DNA of 64,000 nt from Chitinophagales bacterium. GTDB lineage: Bacteria; Bacteroidota; Bacteroidia; Chitinophagales; LD1. The stretch covers positions 116,790 through 180,789 of the forward strand of contig JAHCHW010000008.1 in assembly GCA_026129525.1 (NCBI GenBank), in the 5' to 3' direction. This document shows positions 16,637-27,183 of the stretch, piece by piece. The notes under the pieces are model-generated. The model saw nothing but the letters and a program-made list of their open reading frames with translations, ran no database searches and was not told where the DNA came from. The first letter of the stretch is position 1. The number at the start of each line of letters is the position of its first letter. Both the position numbers and the translations under genes were made by a program.

Positions 16637-17557
16637 ATGCGGAAAGTTTTAAACAACGATGCCCTCAACGATGAGTTTGTAAAGAACGGTTACGTGCGTG
16701 TGCCGTTTATTACCCCAACCGAAGTAGCCGAACTCAAACAAAAATTTTTCGATACCCTGCCTAAAAGCGGAGGGCAAATTACGGCATCCGAAACCGGTGT
16801 TGCCAATAGCCGATTGGTTACTTACGATTTCACCTTTATTGATAAAAACCCCGAATACAAACGCGAAGTATTCAACATCATTACTGCTTTCTTTAAGCCA
16901 CACATGGACAGGCTTTTGGCTAACTATCGCCCCATTATTGCCAACTACATCCGCAAGCAAACCGAAACCGGTGAAGTGCCTCTGCACGAAAACTGGGCAT
17001 TTGCCGATGAGCGCAAATGTTTTACCGTTTCCATTTGGTGCCCGTTGGTTGACTCTACCGTTGACAACGGAACACTGCAAGTAGTACCCGGCAGCCATAA
17101 ACGATTTGGCGAAATAAGAGGTCCGATGATACCTTGGGAGTTAGACAACATTAAGCAGGAAATCATAGAAAAACATTTAGTGCCGTTGGAAACCAAAGCC
17201 GGAGATTGTGTAATACTGGACGACAGCATTGTGCATTATTCTGCCATTAACAAAACCGGAGATTTGCGGTTGGCAATTCAACTCATTTGTATTCCTTCAG
17301 AGTTTCCCTCCATCCATTATCACATGAATCCGTCAGTAAGCATGGAGCAAGTAGAAGTGCTGGAAGTGGATGTTGATTTTTACATGCAGTTTAACCCGTG
17401 GAAAAATCCGGGAAATGTGAAACGCGTAAGAACTATTCCCTACAAACATCGCACTATTGATGAGTCTGAGTTTATTGAACGTCTTCATGGTCCGCGATTT
17501 GATGAACTTTCCGAAAAGAAAGGATTGATAGAAAAGTTGAAAGAAGTATTTGCCTGA
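16637..17557 (+). CDS. Phytanoyl-CoA dioxygenase (PhyH)-like Fe(II)/2-oxoglutarate oxygenase
   Basis: A 306-residue cytoplasmic protein with the PhyH double-stranded beta-helix. Family marks are VDNGTLQVVPGSHKRFGE, GDCVILDDSIVHYSAINKTG (distal metal His) and an Arg in DLRLAIQL for 2-oxoglutarate. The proximal metal motif, usually His-x-Asp in a HQDW-like context, reads LHENW here, with Asn where the Asp ligand is expected. This may weaken or change metal binding, unless the neighbouring Glu takes over. The gene stands alone. A TTG and a TAATTTTA box lie just upstream of the ATG, which would make the mRNA leader extremely short. The substrate is unknown. Confidence 0.82.
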   Translation: MRKVLNNDALNDEFVKNGYVRVPFITPTEVAELKQKFFDTLPKSGGQITASETGVANSRLVTYDFTFIDKNPEYKREVFNIITAFFKPHMDRLLANYRPIIANYIRKQTETGEVPLHENWAFADERKCFTVSIWCPLVDSTVDNGTLQVVPGSHKRFGEIRGPMIPWELDNIKQEIIEKHLVPLETKAGDCVILDDSIVHYSAINKTGDLRLAIQLICIPSEFPSIHYHMNPSVSMEQVEVLEVDVDFYMQFNPWKNPGNVKRVRTIPYKHRTIDESEFIERLHGPRFDELSEKKGLIEKLKEVFA

Positions 17558-17691
17558 TTTTTTCTTTGTTACGCTACCCCTCTCGTTTGCATAGTTTTAT
17601 AAAGCAGGAAAAAGTTTACATTTAATTTGTAAACACACTGTTTGCTCAGTTGTTTTTCCATCAATATTCCAAACACCAACAACTAATTGCT

Positions 17692-18966
<1,275 letters not shown>

Positions 18967-18994
18967 ATAATTGCGTTGTTGAGCAATGTCAACC

Positions 18995-19022
18995 TTGCAA
19001 GGCGCTTCATTTAGTAGCTTTG
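18995..19022 (+). promoter_or_regulatory. Bacteroidota-type promoter of pdxH
   Basis: TTG at 18995-18997 and TAGCTTTG at 19015-19022 are 17 bases apart, matching the known Bacteroidota consensus TTG-N17-23-TANNTTTG for the main sigma factor. The box ends 16 bases before the pdxH ATG, leaving a short leader. Confidence 0.6.
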
Positions 19023-19038
19023 CGGCAAATAGTTGCCT

Positions 19039-19677
19039 ATGTCGTCTTCAAAAGATTTACACCACCACCGCAGAAATTACCAACTGCATGAACTTACCGA
19101 AGAAAAAATTTCTCCCAACCCTTATAAACAATTCGGCTGGTGGTTTGAAGATGCCAGCAACTCCGATATTATAGAACCTAACTGCATGACCCTTTCTACA
19201 GCCACTAAAGAGGGAAAGCCTTCTTCGCGCGTGGTGCTGCTGAAAGCCTTCGATGAAAACGGATTTATATTTTACACCAACTACCACAGTCGCAAGGGGC
19301 GCGAGTTAAGCGAAAACAATCAGGCGTGTTTACTTTTCTTTTGGGATAAATTGGAAAGACAGGTACGTATAGAGGGCACTATCGAAAAAACACATGCTCA
19401 ATTATCGGAAGAATACTTTGCCACCCGACCATTCGAAAGCAGGTTGAGCGCCATAGTATCGGAACAAAGCGAAGAAGTTCCCTCGCGGCAGTATCTTGAA
19501 GATAAACTAGAAGAACTGAGAAAACTGGAACACATTCATCGCCCCGAGCATTGGGGAGGCTACGTGCTAAAGGCAGATTACTTCGAGTTTTGGCAAGGGC
19601 GCGCCAGCCGTCTGCACGATCGCATTGTATACGAACTAGAAAACAACGCATGGAAGATTAAGCGATTGGCTCCATAG
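19039..19677 (+). CDS. pdxH: Pyridoxamine 5'-phosphate oxidase
   Basis: FMN enzyme that oxidises pyridoxine or pyridoxamine 5'-phosphate to pyridoxal 5'-phosphate, the last step of vitamin B6 salvage. The family pattern is complete over about 212 residues: MTLSTATKEGKPSSRVVLLK (FMN contacts), GFIFYTNYHSRKGREL, RQVRIEGTIEK, and the C-terminal substrate motif FWQGRASRLHDRIVY with the R-x-S/H residues. The ATG at 19039 is chosen over a TTG two codons upstream. A good promoter lies just ahead. The DUF4230-like gene follows 15 bases downstream and may be co-transcribed. Confidence 0.96.
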   Translation: MSSSKDLHHHRRNYQLHELTEEKISPNPYKQFGWWFEDASNSDIIEPNCMTLSTATKEGKPSSRVVLLKAFDENGFIFYTNYHSRKGRELSENNQACLLFFWDKLERQVRIEGTIEKTHAQLSEEYFATRPFESRLSAIVSEQSEEVPSRQYLEDKLEELRKLEHIHRPEHWGGYVLKADYFEFWQGRASRLHDRIVYELENNAWKIKRLAP

Positions 19678-19692
19678 AAAAAATTGCCGCTA

Positions 19693-20358
19693 ATGAAATA
19701 CACTAAGGTTATTCTGCCGTTTTTGCTTGTACTCGCACTAATTGCAGCAGCATATTTTATCGGCATGAAAACCGGTGCCAACTTAGTCCGAAAAGGGCTA
19801 ATAGATAATTATCCTACTATTAAAAACATAGTACATAGTGCCGTTACCGAAGTGGATACGGTTGTCAATTTCACACTTAAAAAATCGGATAGCGAAACGC
19901 TTTTCGGCTACCTGGGCGAAAAGAATTCCGACTCGGTTTTAGTTTCTATTCCTTACTATGGCAGATACGGTATTGACCTGGCTGTACGCAACTTCAGGAT
20001 TTTTGAAAGAGAGAGGAATGAAGTAGAAGTGAGTTTGCCTGCAGTAAGGTTGCTGTACTGCAACTTTAAATTCGAGCAGTTGTTATTGAACGGAAAACCT
20101 GCAACAGGTTTGTTTGGAACAGAAAACAGCCAAACAATCAAAAATCAGCTTTACGAGTTACTCCATCCTGTTTTGGAAAAAAACAAAGAACACCAACAAG
20201 TTGCTAAAGCAGCTATTGCCAAGGCGCTGATGTTTTATTTTATGCCTTACAAATTCAGCCTCAGCCTTTACATTAACGAGCTAAATGTGCCCTTACCCCA
20301 AGTACCCGGTATAAATAAAGACATTGATGCCACTCTCCGCGAAATGGCGGGGCAGTAG
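19693..20358 (+). CDS. Membrane-anchored DUF4230-like protein
   Basis: A 221-residue protein with one N-terminal transmembrane helix (VILPFLLVLALIAAAYFIGM) and a soluble part. The YYGRYGIDLAVRNFRI segment and the overall pattern resemble DUF4230 proteins, which have no known function. The ATG at 19693 is chosen; a TTG three codons earlier is in frame. It lies 15 bases after pdxH and may share its transcript, but nothing links the two functionally. Confidence 0.6.
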   Translation: MKYTKVILPFLLVLALIAAAYFIGMKTGANLVRKGLIDNYPTIKNIVHSAVTEVDTVVNFTLKKSDSETLFGYLGEKNSDSVLVSIPYYGRYGIDLAVRNFRIFERERNEVEVSLPAVRLLYCNFKFEQLLLNGKPATGLFGTENSQTIKNQLYELLHPVLEKNKEHQQVAKAAIAKALMFYFMPYKFSLSLYINELNVPLPQVPGINKDIDATLREMAGQ

Positions 20359-20478
20359 GTTTATTCTGCTTTTTGCATCTTGCAGTTCTTCTTTCCCGAA
20401 GTTTTGTAATCGTTAACCTATCGCGCATACAATTTACGCAATACTCTTCCGTCAAAACATTACCATTATTTTCAAAGC

Positions 20479-21342
20479 ATGACTAACAAAATCATACTCA
20501 TTACCGGAGCTACTTCCGGCATAGGTTTTCAAACCGCTAAAGATTTAGCCGCCAAAGGAGCAGCCGTTTACATTGTTGGAAGAAATAAAGAGCGTGCAGA
20601 AGAAGCCGTCAAAGAAATTATAGCGCATACCGGCAATAAAAACGCGGGCTACTTTTTGGCAAATTTTTCTTCGCAAAAATCTATTCGCGCTTTAGCAGAA
20701 GATGTAAAGCAAAAACTCCCGCGCATTGATGTACTCATCAATAATGCCGGAGCAGTGTTTCCCGATTTCCAACTAAGTGAAGATGGGCTGGAAATGACCA
20801 TTGCCACCAACCACTTTGCCTACTTTCTGCTAACTAACTTATTGTTGGATTTGATAAAAAAATCGGAAGCCGGGCGCATTGTAAATGTTTCATCGGGATC
20901 ACATTACCAGGGCAAACTGGACTTTGAATCATTTACCAAAAACAAAGGCTATTTTACCATGTTTGCCTACGCACAGAGCAAACTTGCCAATGTTTTTTTT
21001 ACTCAGGAATTGGCAGAACGATTAGCCGGAACCAACATTACTGTTAACTGCCTGCACCCCGGCATGGTAAAAACCAACATAGGCAATAAAGAAATGCCCT
21101 GGTTTTCATCACACATGTGGACGTTGATAACCAAACTGGCTGGCATTACGCTCAAAGACGGAGCTAAAACTTCGGTGTACCTCGCCTCGTCAGATGACGT
21201 GAAAAATGTTACCGGCAAGTATTTCGATAAGTGCAAGATAAAAAAACCTGCAAAAATTACCCTCGATAAAACGTTGCAGAAAAAGTTATGGGAAGTAAGT
21301 GAATTGTATTGCCCCCTGCAACAAACCTGCCTTAACGGCTAA
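20479..21342 (+). CDS. Short-chain dehydrogenase/reductase, retinol-dehydrogenase-like
   Basis: A classical SDR enzyme of 287 residues using NAD(P). Nucleotide-binding TGATSGIG is at residues 9-16 and NNAG at about 89-92. The catalytic Ser is in VNVSSGSHY, and the catalytic Tyr164 and Lys168 are in YAQSK. VGRNKERAEEA after strand two has an Arg that favours NADP. The C-terminal HPGMVKTNIG is typical of the retinol dehydrogenase/WWOX-like subgroup. The substrate cannot be told from sequence. The pseudogene that follows begins 4 bases after its stop codon. Confidence 0.92.
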   Translation: MTNKIILITGATSGIGFQTAKDLAAKGAAVYIVGRNKERAEEAVKEIIAHTGNKNAGYFLANFSSQKSIRALAEDVKQKLPRIDVLINNAGAVFPDFQLSEDGLEMTIATNHFAYFLLTNLLLDLIKKSEAGRIVNVSSGSHYQGKLDFESFTKNKGYFTMFAYAQSKLANVFFTQELAERLAGTNITVNCLHPGMVKTNIGNKEMPWFSSHMWTLITKLAGITLKDGAKTSVYLASSDDVKNVTGKYFDKCKIKKPAKITLDKTLQKKLWEVSELYCPLQQTCLNG

Positions 21343-21346
21343 CAGT

Positions 21347-21838
21347 ATGACTCCGGCTTTCCCTGCCGAGTATCAAGCCGAACAAGCCGCTTACATGGCG
21401 CTCTTCAACCAACTTTCCGATACCACCCTCGACCAGCGCCAGCAAACCGATAAAAAAGTAACTGCGAACAACAACCTCTACGATGAACTTATCCGAATAG
21501 GAAAAGATGCCAACGTTATTTTCCGCAACAACCCTTCCCTGCTCGAGCGGTTTACCTTTACCAAAGTATTGGAGTTGGTTAGTCCTCCGGGTCCGGCCAC
21601 TTTAAAAGGCAACATTACAAATGTTGCCGAAAACCCCATTCCGGACGTTTCGGTTTACATCTAAGAACCTGACCTCGAAGTTTTTACCGATGCCACCGGC
21701 ACATACCTAACCGGCAACATCCCTTCGGAAACTTACACTGTTACCTTTCAAAAAGAAGGCTTTGTTACCTAACAGGTGCAAATTACTATTAACTCGGGAG
21801 TAGATAAAATTTACAATGTTCCGCTCATAGCAGTTTAA
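21347..21838 (+). pseudogene. Decaying gene with a carboxypeptidase-regulatory-like domain and two in-frame TAA codons
   Basis: From the ATG at 21347 the frame reads 105 residues to a TAA at 21662-21664, then continues coherently as EPDLEVFTDATGTYLTGNIP, meets a second TAA at 21770-21772, then continues QVQITINSGVDKIYNVPLIAV to a final TAA at 21838. The part from LKGNITNVAENPIPDVSVYI onward has the pattern of a CarboxypepD_reg-like beta-sandwich (TDATGTY, YTVTFQKEGFVT), so all three pieces belong to one old gene. Both internal stops would be Gln (CAA) after a single base reversal. The N-terminal 85 residues are unfamiliar. No export signal is visible. A recently inactivated gene is the simplest reading. 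Confidence 0.75.
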
Positions 21839-21855
21839 AATACGGTTCCATTCCC

Positions 21856-21894
21856 TATAACCCCGAAAGGGTTTAAAACCCTTTCGGGGTTATA
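21856..21894. terminator. Perfect 19-bp inverted repeat, probable bidirectional terminator or mobile palindrome
   Basis: TATAACCCCGAAAGGGTTT is followed, after one base, by its exact reverse complement, giving a 39-base palindrome. It lies just after the decayed gene and before the aminopeptidase gene. The stem is strong and A/T-flanked on both sides, which suits a terminator; similar CCCTTTCGGGG palindromes occur as dispersed repeats in other genomes. Confidence 0.65.
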
Positions 21895-22033
21895 GGCTAA
21901 TGCCTTTGCCCTGCGTATATATAGTTTAACTTACCGCAAACACATAGCATACCCGTAGCCGGTTTTAGTTGCTCCGGGTTTGTGCAAATTTCCGCTCCTG
22001 TGCATTTCATTACATTTACGCACCTTAAAAATT

Positions 22034-24655
22034 ATGCTATTCATGTGTTATCGCTTATGGTTTGCCGCAGCCGTGTTACTTTTTGCCGCTTCCTGTTCTT
22101 CCACCAAAAACGGAACAAAGAAGAATGACATTATCTCCATTAACCTCGACACCATTGAGATTACCGCCAACCGCGAAAACCCTTACCGTGCTTCGGCTCC
22201 GCTCGATTTTGATTTGATACACACCAAACTCGAAGTGAGTTTTGATTACTCCAAACAATATTTGTTCGGCAAAGCCACCATTAAACTGAAACCGCATTTT
22301 TATCCGCAAACTACACTTACGCTCGATGCCAAACAATTTGACATACACGAAGTAAGCGTGATAAACAAAGACGGCACCAATACCAATCTTGCTTATACCT
22401 ACGATTCGCTTCAACTGCAAATAACCCTCAATAAGGAATATACCCGCAACGATGAACTCACCGTTTACATCCGTTACACCGCAAAACCCGAAGAGCGAAA
22501 AGCAGGCGGCAGCGCTGCCATTACCAGCGATAAAGGCTTGTACTTCATAAATCCGTTAGGCGAAGACTCTACCAAACCCATTCAAATTTGGACGCAGGGC
22601 GAAACCGAATCAAGCTCTTGCTGGTTTCCTACCATTGACAAACCCAATCAGAAAACCACGCAGGAAGTTTACATAACCCGCGATAAAAAGTATGTGTCAT
22701 TATCGAACGGTATATTGGTTAGCAGTAAAGATAATGCCGATGGCACCGTTACCGATTACTGGCGCATGAATTTGCCGCACGCACCTTACTTGTTTATGAT
22801 TACCGTAGGCGAGTTTGAAATTATTAAAGCCAATTGGCGCGATGTGCCCGTTACCTACTATGTAGAAAAAGAATACGCCCCTTATGCCAAACAAATTTTC
22901 GGCAACACGCCCGAAATGATGGAATTCTTTTCGCAGAAACTCAACTTCGATTATCCCTGGCCCAAGTATGCACAAGTGGTGGTGCGCGATTATGTGAGCG
23001 GTGCCATGGAAAACACTTCTGCCACCTTGCATGGTGAGTTTCTGCAACGCAATCCGCGCGAAAGACTCGATGAAACCTTTGAAGACATCATCAGCCACGA
23101 ACTTTTTCACCAGTGGTTTGGCGATTTGGTAACCTGCGAAAGCTGGAGCAACATTCCGCTCAACGAATCGTTTGCCACCTATGGCGAATACCTCTGGAAC
23201 GAATACAAATACGGAAAGGAATATGCCGACTACAAGCAGTATGATAACTACGAAAAATACATGGAAGAGTCGAACGTGAAAAACGTTGACCTTATCCGCT
23301 TTTACTATAACAACCGCGAAGACATGTTCGACCGCCACAGCTACGAAAAAGGAGGATTGCTGCTACACTACCTGCGGAATATAGTAGGCGATGAGGCGTT
23401 CTTTAAATCGCTGGAACTTTACTTAAAAACCAACCAGTTTAAAACGGTTGAAATACACCAGTTGCGCTTAGCCTTTGAAACCGTAACCGGCAAAGACCTC
23501 AACTGGTTTTTTAATCAGTGGTTTTTCAAAAACGGGCATCCCGAATTAACCATCACGTACTTTAACGATGCCGACAGCGTGTATGTAACCATTGAACAAA
23601 AACACAACACCGAAGAAGGCTTAACCTACACATTACCGATGAACGTAAAAGTATGCTACACCGATAGCTGCTACACCTATCCTATTGAATTGAAAAAATT
23701 TGCCGCCACTTTTTCGTTTCCGGCAAAAGGCACTCCGGTATTTACCGATGCCGATGCCGACCGTGTAGTGCTCTGCAAAAGAACCGAGAATAAAACTATT
23801 GCCAATTACATTTACCAGTACAACCATTCCGATGGTTTTGTGCAGCGGTACGAAGCGCTGATGGCTTTGGCTGATTCGCAAAAAGTAAGTGCCGATGCAA
23901 AAGCCACACTGGCAAAAGCAGTAAACGACCGTTTTTTTGCCCTGCGCGATTTAGCCATTGGCAGGCTGCGCTACCCGTTTCCTGATTCGGCAAACTTTGC
24001 CGCAACACTCGAAAAACTTGCCGTAAACGATGAAAACAGTTATGTGCGTAGGTCAGCCATCGAAAAACTTTCACGGTTAGGGACCAACAAAAACTACGAA
24101 TCGCTTTTTGAGAATGCCATCAACGACAGTTCGTACACCGTGGTTGGTGCAGCGCTCAAAGCCCTGGTAAGTGTAAATGCAACAAAAGCCTTAGCCATTG
24201 CCAAAACATTGGAAAGTGAAAAAAACAGCAACATAACAAGTGCTGTTGCCGATGTATATGCCAAAGAAGGCGATAGTAATTACCGCGATTATTTCAGAAC
24301 AAAAATTAAGCAGCAAGGGGGTGGTTACAGCCGCATGTATATGTTTTACTACTACGCCAATTTTCTTACCCGCATGGAAAAACCAATGGTATTGGCAGGC
24401 ATTAACGATATACTGGAAACGGCTTCAAAAACTGATGAGCAATATATAAGCAGTGCTGCACGCGGAGCACTTAAACGTTTAGTTCGCTTTTTTGAAGACA
24501 AAAAGAAACTGGCAAAAGAAGAATTAGCCAAAGCCGAAGGTAAAACCGCCAAACTGGAATGGGAGGAAAGCATTGCCAACTATGAAGAAATTATTGCTTC
24601 GGCAAACGATGCCGCTTCGCTACTAAGCAAAAAAGGCGGCTACGATTTTCACTGA
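22034..24655 (+). CDS. M1-family zinc aminopeptidase, lipoprotein, with C-terminal helical repeats
   Basis: A large metallopeptidase that removes N-terminal residues from peptides. The substrate-binding GAMEN motif (SGAMENTSAT) is at about residue 323, and the zinc site HELFH, with the downstream Glu in NESFATY, begins at residue 355. The N-terminus has a lipobox (LLFAASC), so it should be an outer- or inner-membrane lipoprotein acting in the periplasm. I prefer the ATG at 22034, or 22043; the longer open frame from 21980 spoils the signal peptide. The last 250 residues are HEAT-like helical repeats (SYVRRSAIEKLSRLG). The gene converges with the next one and the two overlap by 7 bases. Confidence 0.93.
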   Translation: MLFMCYRLWFAAAVLLFAASCSSTKNGTKKNDIISINLDTIEITANRENPYRASAPLDFDLIHTKLEVSFDYSKQYLFGKATIKLKPHFYPQTTLTLDAKQFDIHEVSVINKDGTNTNLAYTYDSLQLQITLNKEYTRNDELTVYIRYTAKPEERKAGGSAAITSDKGLYFINPLGEDSTKPIQIWTQGETESSSCWFPTIDKPNQKTTQEVYITRDKKYVSLSNGILVSSKDNADGTVTDYWRMNLPHAPYLFMITVGEFEIIKANWRDVPVTYYVEKEYAPYAKQIFGNTPEMMEFFSQKLNFDYPWPKYAQVVVRDYVSGAMENTSATLHGEFLQRNPRERLDETFEDIISHELFHQWFGDLVTCESWSNIPLNESFATYGEYLWNEYKYGKEYADYKQYDNYEKYMEESNVKNVDLIRFYYNNREDMFDRHSYEKGGLLLHYLRNIVGDEAFFKSLELYLKTNQFKTVEIHQLRLAFETVTGKDLNWFFNQWFFKNGHPELTITYFNDADSVYVTIEQKHNTEEGLTYTLPMNVKVCYTDSCYTYPIELKKFAATFSFPAKGTPVFTDADADRVVLCKRTENKTIANYIYQYNHSDGFVQRYEALMALADSQKVSADAKATLAKAVNDRFFALRDLAIGRLRYPFPDSANFAATLEKLAVNDENSYVRRSAIEKLSRLGTNKNYESLFENAINDSSYTVVGAALKALVSVNATKALAIAKTLESEKNSNITSAVADVYAKEGDSNYRDYFRTKIKQQGGGYSRMYMFYYYANFLTRMEKPMVLAGINDILETASKTDEQYISSAARGALKRLVRFFEDKKKLAKEELAKAEGKTAKLEWEESIANYEEIIASANDAASLLSKKGGYDFH

Positions 24656-25068
24656 GTTTTTTTGCGCTGCAGGTCGTTTACCGCCAGTAGTTTTACGGCA
24701 GGATAAACTCTCGAAACCCCGTCTTTGGAAGTAATGCGTAAGCGGTAGTACGTATCAACCGCTGCGGGTTGCGGGTAATTGTCTATACGCACAATAGTAT
24801 CCTTCGGATTTATGCTCGCAAAATCAATGTATTTGCACTGTCCGTAGCTGGTATTGCCTATATCGCTGCGCTCCACGCTCACGTTACCTATTCCTTCCGG
24901 GTTCATAAAAAAAAGCACAATTCTAACTTTGGTTACCTCGCGCTTTACTTGCATAAAAAATACTTCATCCGATGAAACCAACCAACTTTCATCGCTTTGT
25001 GCTGAAAGATTAAAGCACAAAATTGTAAGCGGGATAAAGAGAAAACGTTTAAAAACAAGAGAAAACAT
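24649..25068 (-). CDS. Small secreted protein of unknown function
   Basis: A 139-residue protein with a clear signal peptide (FLFIPLTILCFNLSAQ). The rest is predicted all-beta with an FnIII-like end (PAAVDTYYRLRITSKDGVSR) often found next to sorting tails in Bacteroidota. No catalytic motif is seen. Its 3' end overlaps that of the M1 peptidase gene by 7 bases on the opposite strand. Confidence 0.6.
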   Translation of the reverse strand: MFSLVFKRFLFIPLTILCFNLSAQSDESWLVSSDEVFFMQVKREVTKVRIVLFFMNPEGIGNVSVERSDIGNTSYGQCKYIDFASINPKDTIVRIDNYPQPAAVDTYYRLRITSKDGVSRVYPAVKLLAVNDLQRKKTQ

Positions 25069-25211
25069 GTCAGGCGCTGTGTTAAAAATTTCCGATGCAA
25101 ATATTTGTATAAATGCTCAAACATCGTGCCGTTGTGTTGTGAAATTGTGTGAAGTGCCGGCAATGTTTTCCGTTTCGCACCATCTATGCATATTCGCTCA
25201 TTCATTTCGCA

Positions 25212-26105
25212 TTGTCTTCATCATACCATAACACGCAAAACTGGCTGCTGCTTTCATTGCTAACCCTTATTTGGGGCAGTTCGTACATTCTTATCAAAAA
25301 AGGATTGATTGCTTTTACTCCCTTAGAGTTGGCAAGTTTACGGATAGCGGTTTCGTTTGTTTGTGCCTTACCGTTTGCGGTAAAAGCATGGAAAACCGTT
25401 TCGCGCGAAAAACTGCCCACCATCTTTCAAATAGGCATTTTCGGAAGCGGTGCTCCGGCATTTTTGTTTGCATTGAGTATGACACATTCGGGCAGCGCTA
25501 TTAATGGTATTATCAATTCACTTTCTCCGCTTTGGACATTGGTTATCGGCTACTATCTTTTCAGTATTGGAGTAACAGCTTCCAAAGTGGCGGGTATAGT
25601 TATCGGCTTTATGGGTGCAGTGGTATTGGTGTTAGGAAAAACAGAAAGTGCATTCGGTTCGCTTACGGGCACCGATTTGTTTTACAGCCTGCTGCCGGTT
25701 GCCGCTACTTTTTGCTATGGCATGAGCACCAACATTACCAAACAAAAGTTACAAAATGAAAATCCGTTGTACACCACCAGCATTGCCATGTTTATGATAG
25801 GCGTTCCGGCAACTGTTATCTTTTTGGCAGGCGAAGCACCTGCAAAAATTTTAGCGGGAACGGCTTGGTTTCCGCTATTGAGTATAGTAGCGTTATCGGT
25901 GTTGGGCACCTTTGTAGCGTGGATTTTGTTTTACCGCTTGGTGCAACGCACCGATGCGCTTTTTGCCGCCAGTGTTACTTACCTTATTCCCATAGTAGCT
26001 ATGGGCTGGGGCTTTTTTGACGGTGAAGTTTTAGGGTTGGTGCAATTGTTCGGCTTGGCGCTTATACTGGCGGGTGTAGCCTTAGTTTCTAAAAAGGAAG
26101 TTTAA
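25212..26105 (+). CDS. EamA-family (DMT superfamily) exporter
   Basis: An integral membrane protein with ten predicted helices in two EamA halves. NWLLLSLLTLIWGSSYILIK is the typical first helix, with the conserved WGS. The second half begins near GTDLFYSLLPVAATFCYG. Members export amino acids, metabolites or toxic compounds; the substrate here is unknown. The reading frame is open upstream to a GTG at 25149, but the family length of about 297 residues and hydrophobic start fit a TTG at 25212. No ATG exists at the right place, so the start is uncertain. The end overlaps the convergent AhpD-like gene by 4 bases. Confidence 0.85.
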   Translation: MSSSYHNTQNWLLLSLLTLIWGSSYILIKKGLIAFTPLELASLRIAVSFVCALPFAVKAWKTVSREKLPTIFQIGIFGSGAPAFLFALSMTHSGSAINGIINSLSPLWTLVIGYYLFSIGVTASKVAGIVIGFMGAVVLVLGKTESAFGSLTGTDLFYSLLPVAATFCYGMSTNITKQKLQNENPLYTTSIAMFMIGVPATVIFLAGEAPAKILAGTAWFPLLSIVALSVLGTFVAWILFYRLVQRTDALFAASVTYLIPIVAMGWGFFDGEVLGLVQLFGLALILAGVALVSKKEV

Positions 26106-26458
26106 CTCTTTTCGGTGCTTTTAATCAATTCTTCCCAAAACTCAGCCGCCCGTCTTGTATGTGGTATAACAATAGAGCCTCCCACCAAATTGGCAATGGA
26201 AAACACTTCATAAATTTCTTCGGTGCCGCAATGCAATTCGTGGCATTTACCTAAATGATACTTTATACAATCATCGCAGCGCAACACCATTGAAGCTACC
26301 AAGCCGAGCAGTTCTTTGGTTTTTGCAGGCAAGGCGCCATCGGTATATGCCTGATTATCGAGACTCCAAAAGCGTTTCATCACAAGGTTATTCTTTGAAA
26401 GTATTACCTCGTTCATCCGCGAACGGTATTCATTAAAATCGTCAATTAAGCGGCTCAT
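26102..26458 (-). CDS. Carboxymuconolactone decarboxylase / AhpD-like family protein
   Basis: A 118-residue helical protein. MVLRCDDCIKYHLGKCHELH contains the CxxC and the following His of the AhpD-type peroxidase site, where the two Cys form a redox pair. Proteins of this type help reduce peroxides or have unknown oxidative-stress roles. The length is normal. It is a single gene, overlapping the end of the EamA gene by 4 bases on the opposite strand. Confidence 0.87.
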   Translation of the reverse strand: MSRLIDDFNEYRSRMNEVILSKNNLVMKRFWSLDNQAYTDGALPAKTKELLGLVASMVLRCDDCIKYHLGKCHELHCGTEEIYEVFSIANLVGGSIVIPHTRRAAEFWEELIKSTEKS

Positions 26459-26562
26459 ACAATTTACGGTTTAGGGTTGCGTCAAAAGTAGTAATCAACA
26501 AACACGAAATTTTATCCGTTCAAAAACTTTTTACCTTTATCAAAACCAAAAACCATTTACCA

Positions 26563-27141
26563 ATGAAAAGTGTTATTCGCATATTTTTAGGATTGATTAT
26601 TGCCTCTTCGCTGTCGAGTTGCGGCTACAATAGCATGGTGGAAAAGCGCGAAGCCGTAAACAGCGCATGGGGCGATGTAGAGTCGGCTTACCAGCGCAGG
26701 GCAGACCTCATTCAAAATCTTGTTAACACCGTAAAAGGCGCTGCCGACTTTGAAAAAAGCACTTTAGTAGAAGTGATTGAAGCACGTTCCAAAGCCACCT
26801 CTATTCAGTTAAAAGCCGATGACCTTACACAAGAAAACTTAGACAAGTTTCAACAGGCTCAGGAAGATTTGAAAGGAACGCTATCGCGCCTGTTGGTTAC
26901 GGTTGAAAAGTATCCCGACCTGAAAGCCACCCAAAATTTTCTGGAATTGCAGGCGCAATTGGAAGGTACAGAAAACCGCATAAATACTGCCCGCAACCGC
27001 TTTAACAGTGCCGTGCAGGACTACAACGCCTACATTGCCAAGTTTCCGCAACTGTTTATAGCTAAACTTTTCGGCTTTAACGAGAAAGCATATTTTAAAG
27101 CTGCGGCAGGTGCCGAAAAAGCACCTGAGGTAAAGTTTTAA
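26563..27141 (+). CDS. LemA-family protein, predicted lipoprotein
   Basis: A 192-residue protein with a lipobox (ASSLSSC) and a long two-helix bundle (KREAVNSAWGDVESAYQRRA is the family's first motif; ENRINTARNRFNSAVQDYNA is the last). The function of LemA is not settled; it often pairs with TPM/YgcG proteins, as here: the next two genes carry TPM domains, the first starting 42 bases on. A membrane-associated stress or maintenance role is inferred from that pairing. A TACCTTTA sequence upstream resembles a -7 box. Confidence 0.92.
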   Translation: MKSVIRIFLGLIIASSLSSCGYNSMVEKREAVNSAWGDVESAYQRRADLIQNLVNTVKGAADFEKSTLVEVIEARSKATSIQLKADDLTQENLDKFQQAQEDLKGTLSRLLVTVEKYPDLKATQNFLELQAQLEGTENRINTARNRFNSAVQDYNAYIAKFPQLFIAKLFGFNEKAYFKAAAGAEKAPEVKF

Positions 27142-27183
27142 ACACGCAAGTGAAGCGGTAATATTCCGCACAACCACATAAGC

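Noticed and set aside
22700..23338. 212-codon reverse frame opposite the M1 aminopeptidase gene
   Set aside because: Antisense shadow; the plus strand has the complete catalytic motifs.
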